A stretch of DNA of 64,000 nt from positions 1,431,001 through 1,495,000 of the forward strand of contig NZ_JALJWV010000001.1 in assembly GCF_024169655.1 (NCBI RefSeq), read 5' to 3'. The notes under the pieces are model-generated. The model was not told the origin of the DNA, searched no databases, and worked only from the letters and a program-made list of their open reading frames with translations. This document shows, piece by piece, positions 24,975 to 33,383 of the stretch. Origin of the DNA: Pseudomonas marginalis (GTDB lineage Bacteria > Pseudomonadota > Gammaproteobacteria > Pseudomonadales > Pseudomonadaceae). Within the stretch, counting starts at the first letter, position 1, and each line of letters opens with the position of its first letter. A program made the translations under genes and the position numbers.

Positions 24975-25592
24975 ATGGCACTACTGACTGAACACGAACA
25001 ACGCCAGGTCGCCGAAGCGATTGCCCGGGTCGAGCAACAGACCGACGCCGAACTGGTGACCGTGCTGGCCGCGCGTGCCGATGATTACGCCTATATCCCG
25101 TTGCTGTGGGCCAGCCTGATTGCGTTGGTGGTGCCGGGAGTGGTGCATTACTTGTCGGGCTACCTGAGCATGTACGCCTTGTTGTTGGCGCAGTGGTCGA
25201 CGTTCATCGTGCTGTGCCTGGTGTTTCGCCTGCCTAAAGTCACCACCCGCTTGATCCCTCGCTCAGTACGCCATTGGCGTGCCTCGAACCTGGCGCGCCG
25301 GCAGTTCCTCGAGCAGAACCTGCACCACACGCTGGGCGGCACCGGGGTGTTGATTTTTGTCAGCGAGGCCGAGCGCTATGTGGAGATCCTGGTGGATGAC
25401 GGGATTTCCAAGCGCCTGGATGACAGCAGTTGGGATGGCATCGTCAAGGCGTTTACCCAACAGGTGAAACAGGGGCAAACGTTGGCCGGGTTCATTGCCT
25501 GCATCGAAGCCAGCGGTGAGTTGCTCAAGGTGCATGTACCGGTGACGCAAACCCGTAATGAACTGCCCAATCGCCTGATCGTGCTCGAATAA
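24975..25592 (+). CDS. TPM-domain membrane protein, second copy
   Basis: A 205-aa protein starting MALLTEHEQRQVAEAIARVEQQTDAELVTVLA, a half TPM domain. Two membrane helices follow (about residues 42-62 and 65-85), then RHWRASNLARRQFLEQNLHHTLGGTGVLIFVSEAERYVEILVDDGIS, the second part of the TPM fold. The domain is thus split by a membrane hairpin, unlike the preceding secreted copy. It closes the lemA-TPM-TPM set, 31 bp after the previous stop, and is followed by a REPIN. Co-occurrence of the three genes suggests a single membrane-associated complex. No catalytic motif stands out. Confidence 0.86.
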   Translation: MALLTEHEQRQVAEAIARVEQQTDAELVTVLAARADDYAYIPLLWASLIALVVPGVVHYLSGYLSMYALLLAQWSTFIVLCLVFRLPKVTTRLIPRSVRHWRASNLARRQFLEQNLHHTLGGTGVLIFVSEAERYVEILVDDGISKRLDDSSWDGIVKAFTQQVKQGQTLAGFIACIEASGELLKVHVPVTQTRNELPNRLIVLE

Positions 25593-25611
25593 CCCAACCA
25601 GTGCCGAACCC

Positions 25612-25704
25612 AATGTGGGAGGGGGCTTGCCCCCGATGGCGGTGCATCAGCTGCAGATGAGCTGACTGACACACTGCTATCGGGGGCAAGCCCCCTCCCA
25701 CATT
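25612..25704. repeat. REPIN (two inverted REP units)
   Basis: AATGTGGGAGGGGGCTTGCC begins at 25612 and its complement ends at 25704; the inner part has CAGCTGCAGATGAGCTG. The outer arms are identical to the REPIN at 20941, while the loop differs. Confidence 0.92.
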
Positions 25705-25813
25705 TGGATCTGCGGTTGGAGGCGCCAATCTTACCGTTGATCAAATAACCCCGTGCCCTCAGCCCCCATCCCCCCTAAAATGCCCGGCATTCCCAGCCCG
25801 AGGCGTTTTGTTC

Positions 25814-27031
25814 ATGTCCGTCACCGCTCAACCTGCCCGCCCTGCGCCGGATCATCACGCCCAGTTCATCGAACTGCTGAGCGCAAGCCTTGCGCACAAC
25901 GCCTTTATCAAACTGGTGCTGGCCAAGTACGTCGGCGAGGAAGCCGAGCTGCAACGGCTGATCATCAAGGCGGTGACGGTCAAGGAGCAGCCCTGCCTGT
26001 CCTTCGTCTACCGCTACAAAACCCGCGACATCACCAAGAACTTCGCGGTGGCCGACGGCGTGGCGGCGATTGCCGAGTTGTTGCCGACGACGTTCAAGAA
26101 CGCACACTTGCTGGCGCTGACCGACGAAGCCCAGCTGGAATACAGCAAGAAGAACAAAAGCTCGCTGTTCAAAAGCAAGCCGCAGCAATTGCGTGAAGCG
26201 CCGTCGGCCGAGCACAACCGCGAGAAGAATCGCTTCCTCGACCTGAGCCGGCCGTTCCTCGCCGACCTGGGCGTGACCGACGCCAAGCACGCGCTGATCC
26301 CGTCGATGTCGCGCAAGTGGAAGCAGATCAACAAGTTCATCGAAGTGTTCAGCCATGCGTTGATCGCGTCACCGCTGAGGCTGGACCAACCCGTGCGCGT
26401 CGCCGATTTCGGCTCGGGCAAGGGCTACCTGACCTTCGCCATCCACGACTACCTGCGCAATACCCTCAATGTCGAGGCCGAGGTCACCGGCGTTGAATTG
26501 CGCGAAGACATGGTTGCCCTGTGCAACACCGCCGCCGCCCGTCTCGAACACCCGGGGCTGGTGTTCACCTGCGGCGACGTGCGCAGCGTCGCGCCCAGCG
26601 AGCTGGACGTGATGATCGCCCTGCATGCCTGCGACATCGCCACCGACTATGCGATCCACACCGGCATCCGCTCCGGTGCGTCGATCATCATGTGCTCGCC
26701 GTGCTGCCACAAACAGATCCGCCTGCAAATCCAGAGCCCGCTGCTGTTGAAGCCGATGCTGCAATACGGTTTGCACCTGGGCCAGCAGGCCGAAATGGTC
26801 ACCGACAGCCTGCGCGCCTTGTTCCTGGAGGCCTGTGGTTATGAGACCAAGGTGTTCGAGTTCATCTCCCTGGAGCACACCAACAAGAACAAGATGATCC
26901 TCGCGGTCAAACGCGCGGAGCCGGTGGACAACACGCAGTTACTGGACAAGATTCAGGCACTCAAGGACTTCTATCACATCACCGAGCACTGCCTGGAAAC
27001 CCTGCTGCGCACCGACGATTACCTAGGCTGA
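25814..27031 (+). CDS. Class I SAM-dependent methyltransferase, METTL25-like
   Basis: A 405-aa protein. ATG 25814 is chosen over the in-frame TTG two codons earlier. The N-terminal ~180 residues are a family-specific domain (YVGEEAELQRLIIKAVTVKEQPCLSF...). The C-terminal half is a Rossmann methyltransferase: VADFGSGKGYLTFAIHDYL (SAM-binding motif I, ~ residue 200), VTGVELREDMV (motif II), FTCGDVRS, MIALHACDIATDYAI (motif IV) and CSPCCHKQIRLQ. The ALHACD/PCCHK pair resembles the METTL25/Methyltransf_32 group, which modifies protein or RNA targets. The substrate here is not known. Transcribed alone between repeat elements. Confidence 0.82.
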   Translation: MSVTAQPARPAPDHHAQFIELLSASLAHNAFIKLVLAKYVGEEAELQRLIIKAVTVKEQPCLSFVYRYKTRDITKNFAVADGVAAIAELLPTTFKNAHLLALTDEAQLEYSKKNKSSLFKSKPQQLREAPSAEHNREKNRFLDLSRPFLADLGVTDAKHALIPSMSRKWKQINKFIEVFSHALIASPLRLDQPVRVADFGSGKGYLTFAIHDYLRNTLNVEAEVTGVELREDMVALCNTAAARLEHPGLVFTCGDVRSVAPSELDVMIALHACDIATDYAIHTGIRSGASIIMCSPCCHKQIRLQIQSPLLLKPMLQYGLHLGQQAEMVTDSLRALFLEACGYETKVFEFISLEHTNKNKMILAVKRAEPVDNTQLLDKIQALKDFYHITEHCLETLLRTDDYLG

Positions 27032-27042
27032 ACACGAAGCCA

Positions 27043-27086
27043 ATGTGGGAGGGAGCAAGTCGAATCGTCGCACCGCCCCTCCCACC
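27043..27086. repeat. Degenerate REP hairpin
   Basis: AATGTGGGAGGGAGCAAG at 27043 and CGCCCCTCCCACCGTT near 27086 are the remains of the REP arms found elsewhere; the central GC-rich turn has decayed. It lies between the convergent methyltransferase and EamA genes. Confidence 0.6.
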
Positions 27087-27087
27087 G

Positions 27088-27987
27088 TTAAATCGCATTG
27101 GCCTTTGAGATTGGCGCCGGCTGCACCGCCGTCTTGCGCCCCAGCATCACCGTTACGATCACCCCACAGGCGAACAGCCAGGTGATCGGTTCGATGTGCT
27201 CACCAAAGAACAGCGCCGAAAACGCGATGGTGAAGAAGATCTGCAACAGTTGAATCTGGCTGACCCGCGCAATGCCGCCCATGGCCAACCCGGCGTACCA
27301 GGCGAAGAACCCCAGGAACTGCGAGAACAGCGACACATAACCGAACGCCCACCAGGTGCGCATGGAAATCGCGCCTTGATGCTGCGCCGCAAGGTAAGCC
27401 ACCGGGCCGATCAACAGCGGCGTCGACAGTACCAGCGCCCAGCAGATCACCTGCCAGCCGCCCATCTCCTTGGCCAGGCGCCCGCCTTCGGCATAACCCA
27501 GGCCGCCCACGGCAATCGCACCGAGCATCAACAGGTCCCCCGCTTGAATACTGCCGGCGCCGGTGATCAACGCATAACTCAACACCAGCGCACTGCCCAA
27601 CGCCGCACAGGCCCAGAAGGCTTTCGACGGGCGCTCATGGGACAGCCACGCGGCGTACAGCGCAACGCACAGCGGTTGCAGGCCATTGACCAACGCGCCG
27701 TGGGACGCCGGCAGCGTCTGCATGGCCCACGCCGACAACACCGGAAAGCCCAAGATCACCCCGGCAATCACCAGGCACAGGCCGCGCACCTGGCGCCAGC
27801 TCGGCCAGCGCTCGCGGCGCCACAGCAACAGCACCGCCGCCGGGATCGCGGCGAACAACGCACGGCCCAGGCCGTTGAGCAACGGGTGGATTTCCTGCAC
27901 CACGATACGCGTGAAGGGCAGGGTCAGGCTGAAGATGATGACGCCCAGCAGGCCGAGGGCCATGCCAGTGTTTTCGCGCGAACTCAT
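27088..27987 (-). CDS. DMT-superfamily exporter, EamA domain
   Basis: A 299-aa inner-membrane protein with ten predicted helices in two EamA repeats (about residues 8-140 and 150-285). It begins [30 protein letters not shown]. The second half holds [42 protein letters not shown], a typical EamA C-terminal repeat with the glutamate-containing end of helix 9. Members export amino acids, nucleosides or other metabolites, or are uncharacterised. The start at 27987 has no strong SD. The gene is convergent with the methyltransferase and faces away from the PfpI gene. The substrate cannot be assigned. Confidence 0.87.
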   Translation of the reverse strand: MSSRENTGMALGLLGVIIFSLTLPFTRIVVQEIHPLLNGLGRALFAAIPAAVLLLWRRERWPSWRQVRGLCLVIAGVILGFPVLSAWAMQTLPASHGALVNGLQPLCVALYAAWLSHERPSKAFWACAALGSALVLSYALITGAGSIQAGDLLMLGAIAVGGLGYAEGGRLAKEMGGWQVICWALVLSTPLLIGPVAYLAAQHQGAISMRTWWAFGYVSLFSQFLGFFAWYAGLAMGGIARVSQIQLLQIFFTIAFSALFFGEHIEPITWLFACGVIVTVMLGRKTAVQPAPISKANAI

Positions 27988-28174
27988 GGCGGGAACCGGA
28001 ATCGAGGGGGCGGAGGTGAACGCTCATCTAGCCACAGCCTCCCGGAATCGGGGGCCTACAGCTGGGTGCAGATTGATCCGTACAGTTGTAGTAGCGGGGG
28101 ATTACCCGCACCGTCGGCACGCGCCTATCTTGGCTACTCTTGTCTGCCCAACCGTTGAACTGGAGAAATGTCCC

Positions 28175-28756
28175 ATGGCCGCGAAAAAGATCCTGATGCT
28201 GGTCGGCGATTACGTCGAAGACTATGAAGTGATGGTGCCTTTCCAGGCGCTGCTGATGGTCGGTCACATCGTCCATGCGGTGTGCCCCGACAAGACGGCC
28301 GGCCAGACCGTGCGCACGGCGATCCATGACTTTGAAGGCGACCAGACCTACAGCGAAAAGCCCGGTCACCTGTTCGCCCTGAATGCGGATTTCGCCGAGG
28401 TCGAAGCCGCCGACTACGACGCGCTACTGGTGCCCGGTGGTCGTGCGCCGGAATACCTGCGCCTGAATGAAAAAGTCCTGCGACTGGTGCGCGCCTTCGA
28501 TCAGGCCGGCAAGCCGATTGCGGCGGTGTGCCATGGCGCGCAACTGCTGGCGGCGGCGGGTATCCTTGGCGGCCGCGAGTGCAGTGCCTATCCGGCCTGT
28601 GCCCCGGAAGTGCGCCTGGCAGGCGGTTCGTTCATCGATATTCCAGTGACCCACAGCCACGTTCAAGGCAATCTGGTCACGGCACCGGCCTGGCCGGCGC
28701 ATCCAAGTTGGCTGGCAGGGTTCCTTGGCCTGCTGGGCACGAAAATCACCTTGTAA
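28175..28756 (+). CDS. DJ-1/PfpI-family protein
   Basis: A 193-aa protein; ATG 28175 with GGAGA upstream gives the family N-terminus [26 protein letters not shown], in which Glu is part of the active site. The nucleophile elbow is [14 protein letters not shown], with Cys in a C-H-G setting (residue ~117). The fold is the class-I glutamine-amidotransferase-like sandwich, and the length fits PfpI/YhbO. Members act as glyoxalases, deglycases, chaperones or proteases; the exact activity of close PfpI homologues is disputed. The next gene (RHH protein) begins 18 bp later on the same strand, so the two may be co-transcribed. Confidence 0.87.
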   Translation: MAAKKILMLVGDYVEDYEVMVPFQALLMVGHIVHAVCPDKTAGQTVRTAIHDFEGDQTYSEKPGHLFALNADFAEVEAADYDALLVPGGRAPEYLRLNEKVLRLVRAFDQAGKPIAAVCHGAQLLAAAGILGGRECSAYPACAPEVRLAGGSFIDIPVTHSHVQGNLVTAPAWPAHPSWLAGFLGLLGTKITL

Positions 28757-28774
28757 GCAACGGAGGTCATCGCC

Positions 28775-29074
28775 ATGTGCGAGCTGTACGTCAAGGCCGA
28801 CCCGATTCTCTATGAGTCTCGCTCGCGCTCCCTGCGCATCTGCGGTGTCGTCACCACCGTGCGCCTGGAAAACCAGTTCTGGGACATCCTCAGCGAAATC
28901 GCCAGCGTGGATGGCATGACCACCAATCAACTGATCACCAAGCTGTACGAGGAAGTCATGGACTACCGCGGCGAGGTGGTCAATTTTGCCTCGTTTCTGC
29001 GCGTCAGCTGTACCCGCTACTTGAGCAAGCAGCGCACACAGACGGCCGAGTTGAGCCTGGTGCGCAACCGCTAG
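28775..29074 (+). CDS. Ribbon-helix-helix domain protein (RHH_4)
   Basis: A 99-aa protein: MCELYVKADPILYESRSRSLRICGVVTTVRLENQFWDILSEIASVDGMTTNQLITKLYEEV. The segment RSLRICGVVTTVRLENQFWDIL is the ribbon-helix strand, and MTTNQLITKLYEEVMDYRGEVVNFASFLRVSCTRYL gives the two helices of PF13467. Such proteins are probably DNA-binding, although some were once called arylsulfotransferase-associated; target and ligand are unknown. It follows the PfpI gene with good spacing and a GGAGG SD (28762). The stop is only 7 bp from the stop of the convergent TonB receptor gene. Confidence 0.85.
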   Translation: MCELYVKADPILYESRSRSLRICGVVTTVRLENQFWDILSEIASVDGMTTNQLITKLYEEVMDYRGEVVNFASFLRVSCTRYLSKQRTQTAELSLVRNR

Positions 29075-29081
29075 GCCGGCG

Positions 29082-31640
29082 TCAGAAGAACCGTGTCACG
29101 CTGATTTTTGCGTCGCGCCCCTTGGTGTAGGCGCGGTCGCCGCTCAACGCCGGACGGAAGTTGTTGTTGAACAGGTTGTCCACGGTGAAGTTCACCTCGG
29201 TGCCTTTCAGGTAAGCCTGTTGCGGGGTCCATTTGGCGAACAGGCCCTGGGTGTTGTAGCGCTTGTTGCCGTACTGGTCGTAGAACGAATCGCCGACGCT
29301 GGAACCCGGGCCGCCGGAGTATTTATCGCTGGGTAGGCGATCTGTCGCGCCGATGAATTGCCCCATCCATCCCACCTGGGCATTCCACGCCGGAATGTGG
29401 GTGCCCATCACCAGCACCCATTTGGTCGGCGGAATGTCGCGAGCCGACACGTCCGGGCCCCATGGGTTGGTGTAGGCGCCTTCGTGCTTGCCGGTGGTGT
29501 AGGCAAACGACACCGAACCGAACAGGTAGGTGGAGTTATAGAACGATTCCACCTCGAAACCCTTGATGGTCAGGCCGCCGATGTTGCGGTAATTGGACCT
29601 CGCTCCCGGCGGGCAAGCGGTGGCGATGGTGCCGCCGTTGATCGCCTGGTTCTGGCAGCCCACGCCCGTGGCCTTGAAGATTTCGTCTTCGACTTTGTTG
29701 TGGAACAGGGTGGTGCGCAGTTGCAGGTTATCGTCCTGGGCGATCAGGTTGTCGAAGTGGGTGATGTTGCCCACGCTGATCGAGGTGATGCGTTCCGGGT
29801 CGAGGTCGACGCTGGTGGCGGTGCGGCTGCCCAGGCCCTGCACTTCGTACTGCTCGTCGATCACCGGGGCGCGCCAGGTCTGGCTCCAGTTGGCGAACAG
29901 CGCGACGTTCGGGGTGACGGTCCAGAACAGCGCCAGGCGCGGCGACCAGCCGGTGTAGGTGCGATCGCTGTAGTCGTGGCCGACGGCCGGGTCGGGGTTG
30001 CTGTAGTACGGCGCATCGTTGGCCTCGCCGCGGTTGCGCACATGGTCGTAGCGCAGCGATGGCGTGACGGTCACGTCGCCCAGGGTCAGCGCATCCTGGA
30101 TGAAGAAACTGTTGGTATCCACCTTGCCATGGGGCATGAAGCCCGGCTGGAAATGTCCGTAGTTGTAGTTCGGCGTGTTGTAGGTGGCGCCGGGCATCCA
30201 CATCTCGGTTTCGCGGGTGTGCTTGCGGATTTGCCCGCCGACTGTCAGCGCGTGTTGCAACGGCCCGGTGTCGAACAGGCTGACGTTGCGGATGTCGAGA
30301 TTCTTGTCGGTGTAGGCGGTGTCCATCTTGCGCCCGCCGGTGGCCAGCTGGAAAAACGCGGTGGCGTTGCGCTCGTCGGTCTGCTCGGTGTCGGACTGTG
30401 AGTATTTGACGGTCAGGTCCACCAGCGGGTTGTCCAGGGGCTGGTATTCATACTTGCCCGACCAAGTGGTGTCGACCGTGTCGCGGTTGGCCAGGAAACG
30501 CTTCAACGCGCCTTCGTAGCCGTAGCGGTCGATGTTGGACTGGGTCGGTGGCGTCGGGTAGCTCGCGGCGGAGAACGGCGTCCAGCGGTTGCTGTGGGAG
30601 CGTGAGTAAGACAGGCCGACACTGTGCTCATCGGTGAAGTGTGCGTTGACCTTGAACAGCTTGCCGTCCACGTCCTGGGCGGTGTTGGGCAGGCGCTGGG
30701 GGTTGATCGGGTACTGATTGTTCTCATTGGGCAGCTTGGCGGCCACCTTCATGTCGCCGCCGTCGCGTTGGGTCAGGTAGGCCAGGGCATCGAACCGGCC
30801 ATCGTCGGTGCGGCCATACACGGCGCTGCTGTAGACCTGTTCGTGGTCGTTGCTGGAATAACCGTACTTGAGCATCGCGCCGCTGTTGCGGCCGTCCGCG
30901 AGCAGGTCCGGGGCATCCTTGGTGGTCATGTTCACCGTGCCGCCAAAACCGCCGTTGCCGCTGAACGGCGAGTTGGGGCCTTTCTCCACTTCGATGCTCT
31001 TGATCAGCTCGGGCTCGATGAACACTGTGCCTTGCTGGTAGCGCTCGAAACCGCTCTTGGTGGCGCCGTCGACGGTCAGCGGGACGTCTTCGGCATCGCC
31101 GAAACCGCGGATGTTGATGGTCTGGCCACCGGGTTTGAGCGAACCGCCCTGGCTGACCCCAGGCAACGTCTGGAGCAGGCTGGGGATGTTGTTGGCCTGG
31201 TAGCGGTCGATGTCGGCCTGGCTCAGGGTCGAGCGGCCGACGGTGCTGGAGTCGACTTGATTACCGGTGCCGATCACGCTCAGGGTGTCCAGCTGGATCA
31301 CGCTGCTGCTGGTGGTCTTGCCCTCATCGGGGCGCACGACGTAGGTGCTGCCGACCTTGATCAGGGTGAACTCGCCATTGTTCAGCAGGCTGCGAATCGC
31401 CACTTCCGCGGTGAAGTCACCGTTGAGCGCCGGTGCCTGGACGTTCTTGAGCTGCTTTTCATCGAACAACAACTGGATTTTCGTCTGTTGCGCGACCTGG
31501 CTCAGGGACGTGGCCAACGTCTGGGCGGGCAGTTGCAGTGTGAACGACTGCGCGTGGGCGCTGAGGCTGAAGGCCAGGCACGTGGCAATAAGGCTCGGTC
31601 GAAGCAACAGGTGAGAAGCGTGGCAAGGCGTGCGAAACAT
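29082..31640 (-). CDS. TonB-dependent outer-membrane receptor with N-terminal signalling (STN) domain
   Basis: An 852-aa precursor starting at ATG 31640 with GGGGGGA as SD; a signal peptide ends ...LSAHA. Mature residues ~1-80 form an STN/secretin-like signalling domain (FTLQLPAQTLATSLSQVAQQTKIQLLF). A TonB box-like segment (TLSVIG), a plug (IPSLLQTLPGVSQGGSLKPGGQTINIRGF) and a 22-strand barrel ending DAKISVTRFF follow. WRAPVIDEQYE in the barrel resembles the FRAP motif of heme/hemoglobin receptors, so a heme-protein or HasR-like ligand is likely but unproved; no hasA-like gene is adjacent. The STN domain talks to the FecR protein encoded just upstream, which controls the ECF sigma factor: a cell-surface signalling system. 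Confidence 0.88.
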   Translation of the reverse strand: MFRTPCHASHLLLRPSLIATCLAFSLSAHAQSFTLQLPAQTLATSLSQVAQQTKIQLLFDEKQLKNVQAPALNGDFTAEVAIRSLLNNGEFTLIKVGSTYVVRPDEGKTTSSSVIQLDTLSVIGTGNQVDSSTVGRSTLSQADIDRYQANNIPSLLQTLPGVSQGGSLKPGGQTINIRGFGDAEDVPLTVDGATKSGFERYQQGTVFIEPELIKSIEVEKGPNSPFSGNGGFGGTVNMTTKDAPDLLADGRNSGAMLKYGYSSNDHEQVYSSAVYGRTDDGRFDALAYLTQRDGGDMKVAAKLPNENNQYPINPQRLPNTAQDVDGKLFKVNAHFTDEHSVGLSYSRSHSNRWTPFSAASYPTPPTQSNIDRYGYEGALKRFLANRDTVDTTWSGKYEYQPLDNPLVDLTVKYSQSDTEQTDERNATAFFQLATGGRKMDTAYTDKNLDIRNVSLFDTGPLQHALTVGGQIRKHTRETEMWMPGATYNTPNYNYGHFQPGFMPHGKVDTNSFFIQDALTLGDVTVTPSLRYDHVRNRGEANDAPYYSNPDPAVGHDYSDRTYTGWSPRLALFWTVTPNVALFANWSQTWRAPVIDEQYEVQGLGSRTATSVDLDPERITSISVGNITHFDNLIAQDDNLQLRTTLFHNKVEDEIFKATGVGCQNQAINGGTIATACPPGARSNYRNIGGLTIKGFEVESFYNSTYLFGSVSFAYTTGKHEGAYTNPWGPDVSARDIPPTKWVLVMGTHIPAWNAQVGWMGQFIGATDRLPSDKYSGGPGSSVGDSFYDQYGNKRYNTQGLFAKWTPQQAYLKGTEVNFTVDNLFNNNFRPALSGDRAYTKGRDAKISVTRFF

Positions 31641-31725
31641 GAAATCCCCCCGGAGTGGCCAAATAGCCAAAAAGGTGTGCGTATCAAACACAATCAGGAG
31701 GAAGACGGGGCAGGCGAAAAAAACC

Positions 31726-31756
31726 ACACATGCGAATGAAAAATATTCTCATGTGT
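31726..31756. promoter_or_regulatory. Inverted repeat with Fur-box-like core upstream of the receptor gene
   Basis: ACACATG (31726-31732) and CATGTGT (31750-31756) flank GCGAATGAAAAATATTCTC (31732-31750), which matches the 19-bp Fur consensus at 13 positions by my count. It sits 86 bp upstream of the receptor ATG and 13 bp after the fecR stop, and may be a Fur site, a terminator for fecR, or both. Confidence 0.4.
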
Positions 31757-31768
31757 ACTGTTTCGGGG

Positions 31769-32737
31769 TTATTTCCGCGGTTCGATTCTGACAATGCCCT
31801 CGGCCGAGGTCACGGTTTTCACCGGCAACAAGGCGGGCAGGGCGTTGAGCAGGGCATCCGGGTCATTCACATCCAGATTGCCCGACACCTTCAGATGCGC
31901 CACGGCGTGACTCACCTGCAGCGGAGGTTGGGGGCGGTACAAACTCAATTCATCGATCAGGCTGACCAGTTCGCGATTGCGGAACGACAAGTGCCCGCTG
32001 CGCCAGTCGGCGACCTCCTCGGCGATGAGGGATTGCTGTTGCACGGAGCCATTGGCGTAGCTGAAGGTGGCGCGTTGCTGGGCGTCGAGCAATGCCACCG
32101 GGTTTTTCGCATCCGGCGCAAACGCCACCTGGCCGTGGGCGACACTGACCACCAGTTGCTGCTGGCTGCGTCGCACGTCAAAAGCGGTGCCCACCACGCG
32201 CACCGTCGCTTCGCCGGCTTGCACGTACAGGGGGCGTTCCTTGTCGGCGGCCACTTCGATATACAGCTGGCCCTTGTCCAGGTGAACGATGCGTTGGTGG
32301 GCGCTGAAGTCCACGCGCAGGCGGGTGTTGGCATTCACGTAGAGGTGGCTGCCATCGGGCAGGTTCAGGGTGCGCATGCCCTTGGCGTGGGCGGCGACCT
32401 GGGTGTGATACAGCTCGCGCGGGGCGCCGACGGGTGCGGCCAGTACGGCGCAGAGCAAGGCGGCAGCCACGGCGAGGGCCGGGCGCCAGATCGCGGTTTT
32501 GCGCTTGGGCAGCGCCACGGGGGTGTTCAGTTGCTGCAACTGGCCAAGGTCGGCCCACAGCTGTTCGAATTCGGCGTAGGCACGGGCATGGGCCGGCACG
32601 GCCTGCCAGGCGGCAAAGGCCTTGCGGTCGGCGCGTCCCATGGCGTTGCGGTTACGTGCAAACCAGCTGGCGGCTTGGGCATCGACGGCGTCGCTCGCGT
32701 CGATGTCCAGGGCGTCGATGTCGCTCAGGCGGTTCAT
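31769..32737 (-). CDS. FecR-family anti-sigma / sigma regulator
   Basis: A 322-aa inner-membrane protein. The cytoplasmic N-terminal DUF4880 domain (residues ~15-60) reads DAQAASWFARNRNAMGRADRKAFAAWQAVPAHARAYAEFEQLW. One membrane helix lies near 88-112 (WRPALAVAAALLCAVLAAPVG). The periplasmic FecR domain has LPDGSHLYVNANTRLRVDF and GQLYIEVAADKERPLYVQAGEATVRVVGTAFDVRR. The C-terminal part resembles STN (QPPLQVSHAVAHLKVSGNLDV). It transmits the receptor signal to the sigma factor; depending on the system it is an anti-sigma or needed for activity. Its start overlaps the sigma stop (ATGA). Confidence 0.9.
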   Translation of the reverse strand: MNRLSDIDALDIDASDAVDAQAASWFARNRNAMGRADRKAFAAWQAVPAHARAYAEFEQLWADLGQLQQLNTPVALPKRKTAIWRPALAVAAALLCAVLAAPVGAPRELYHTQVAAHAKGMRTLNLPDGSHLYVNANTRLRVDFSAHQRIVHLDKGQLYIEVAADKERPLYVQAGEATVRVVGTAFDVRRSQQQLVVSVAHGQVAFAPDAKNPVALLDAQQRATFSYANGSVQQQSLIAEEVADWRSGHLSFRNRELVSLIDELSLYRPQPPLQVSHAVAHLKVSGNLDVNDPDALLNALPALLPVKTVTSAEGIVRIEPRK

Positions 32738-33273
32738 ACTGGCTGCTCCGTGCCGGGGTCAGGTTGAAGGCGTCGCTTGCAATGCAGCAGGGCAAACGCG
32801 ATGTGCTTTTCCACCATGCTGGTCGAAATGCCCATGCGCTCGGCGATCTGCGCCTGGCTCATACCTTCGAAGCGATGCAGCATAAGGGCTTCTCGCCTGC
32901 GGGGCGAGAGTTCGGCGAGGACTTCTTTCAACTGTTCCAGGCGTTGCAGACGAAGCGCTGCGGCCATGGGCTCGTTCTGCTCGTCAATGACCGGCTCGGC
33001 ATCCCTTTCGGCTTGATCGGCGTGGACGCTCTGCCGCACCTTCTGTTTGCGCCAGTGATCGCGCAACAGGTTGCGCGCCATCTGGAACAGAAACGCCCGC
33101 GGCTGCTCAACCTTGGCCCGGTCGCGGTAGTCCAGCCATTGGGTGAAGACATCCTGGGTCATGTCCGCTGCGTCGCTGGCGTTGTCCGTGCGCTTGCGCA
33201 GGAAATACAGGATATCTGCATAAAACCCGCGAAAGGCATCGGCCGACAGCGGGTCGGGCTTGGGACGCGACAT
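32734..33273 (-). CDS. ECF sigma factor, FecI type
   Basis: A 179-aa sigma70-family protein. Region 2 spans about residues 17-80 with DILYFLRKRTDNASDAADMTQDVFTQWLDYRD and PRAFLFQMARNLLRDHWRKQ. Region 4 (~115-165) has LSPRRREALMLHRFEGMSQAQIAERMGISTSMVEKHIAFAL. It should direct transcription of the downstream receptor gene when the STN signal arrives through FecR. A Fur-box-like sequence 43 bp upstream (33317-33335) implies iron control. The fecR start overlaps its stop by 4 nt, so the two are coupled. FecI-type sigma factors respond to heme, siderophores or citrate; which applies here is open. Confidence 0.92.
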   Translation of the reverse strand: MSRPKPDPLSADAFRGFYADILYFLRKRTDNASDAADMTQDVFTQWLDYRDRAKVEQPRAFLFQMARNLLRDHWRKQKVRQSVHADQAERDAEPVIDEQNEPMAAALRLQRLEQLKEVLAELSPRRREALMLHRFEGMSQAQIAERMGISTSMVEKHIAFALLHCKRRLQPDPGTEQPV

Positions 33274-33316
33274 GGATATCCTTCTTGACGAAGCACGACG
33301 TAGAAAAGTCGTAAAT

Positions 33317-33335
33317 GATATCGAGAATTATTGTC
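33317..33335 (-). promoter_or_regulatory. Fur-box-like site upstream of the ECF sigma gene
   Basis: Minus strand GACAATAATTCTCGATATC matches the consensus GATAATGATAATCATTATC at 13 of 19 positions by my count, and lies 43 bp before the sigma start in an A/T-rich promoter region. Confidence 0.5.
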
Positions 33336-33383
33336 GTTTGTCTCCAGGCAAATACATTGACCCTGTGGAAGCCGCTCAGGACC

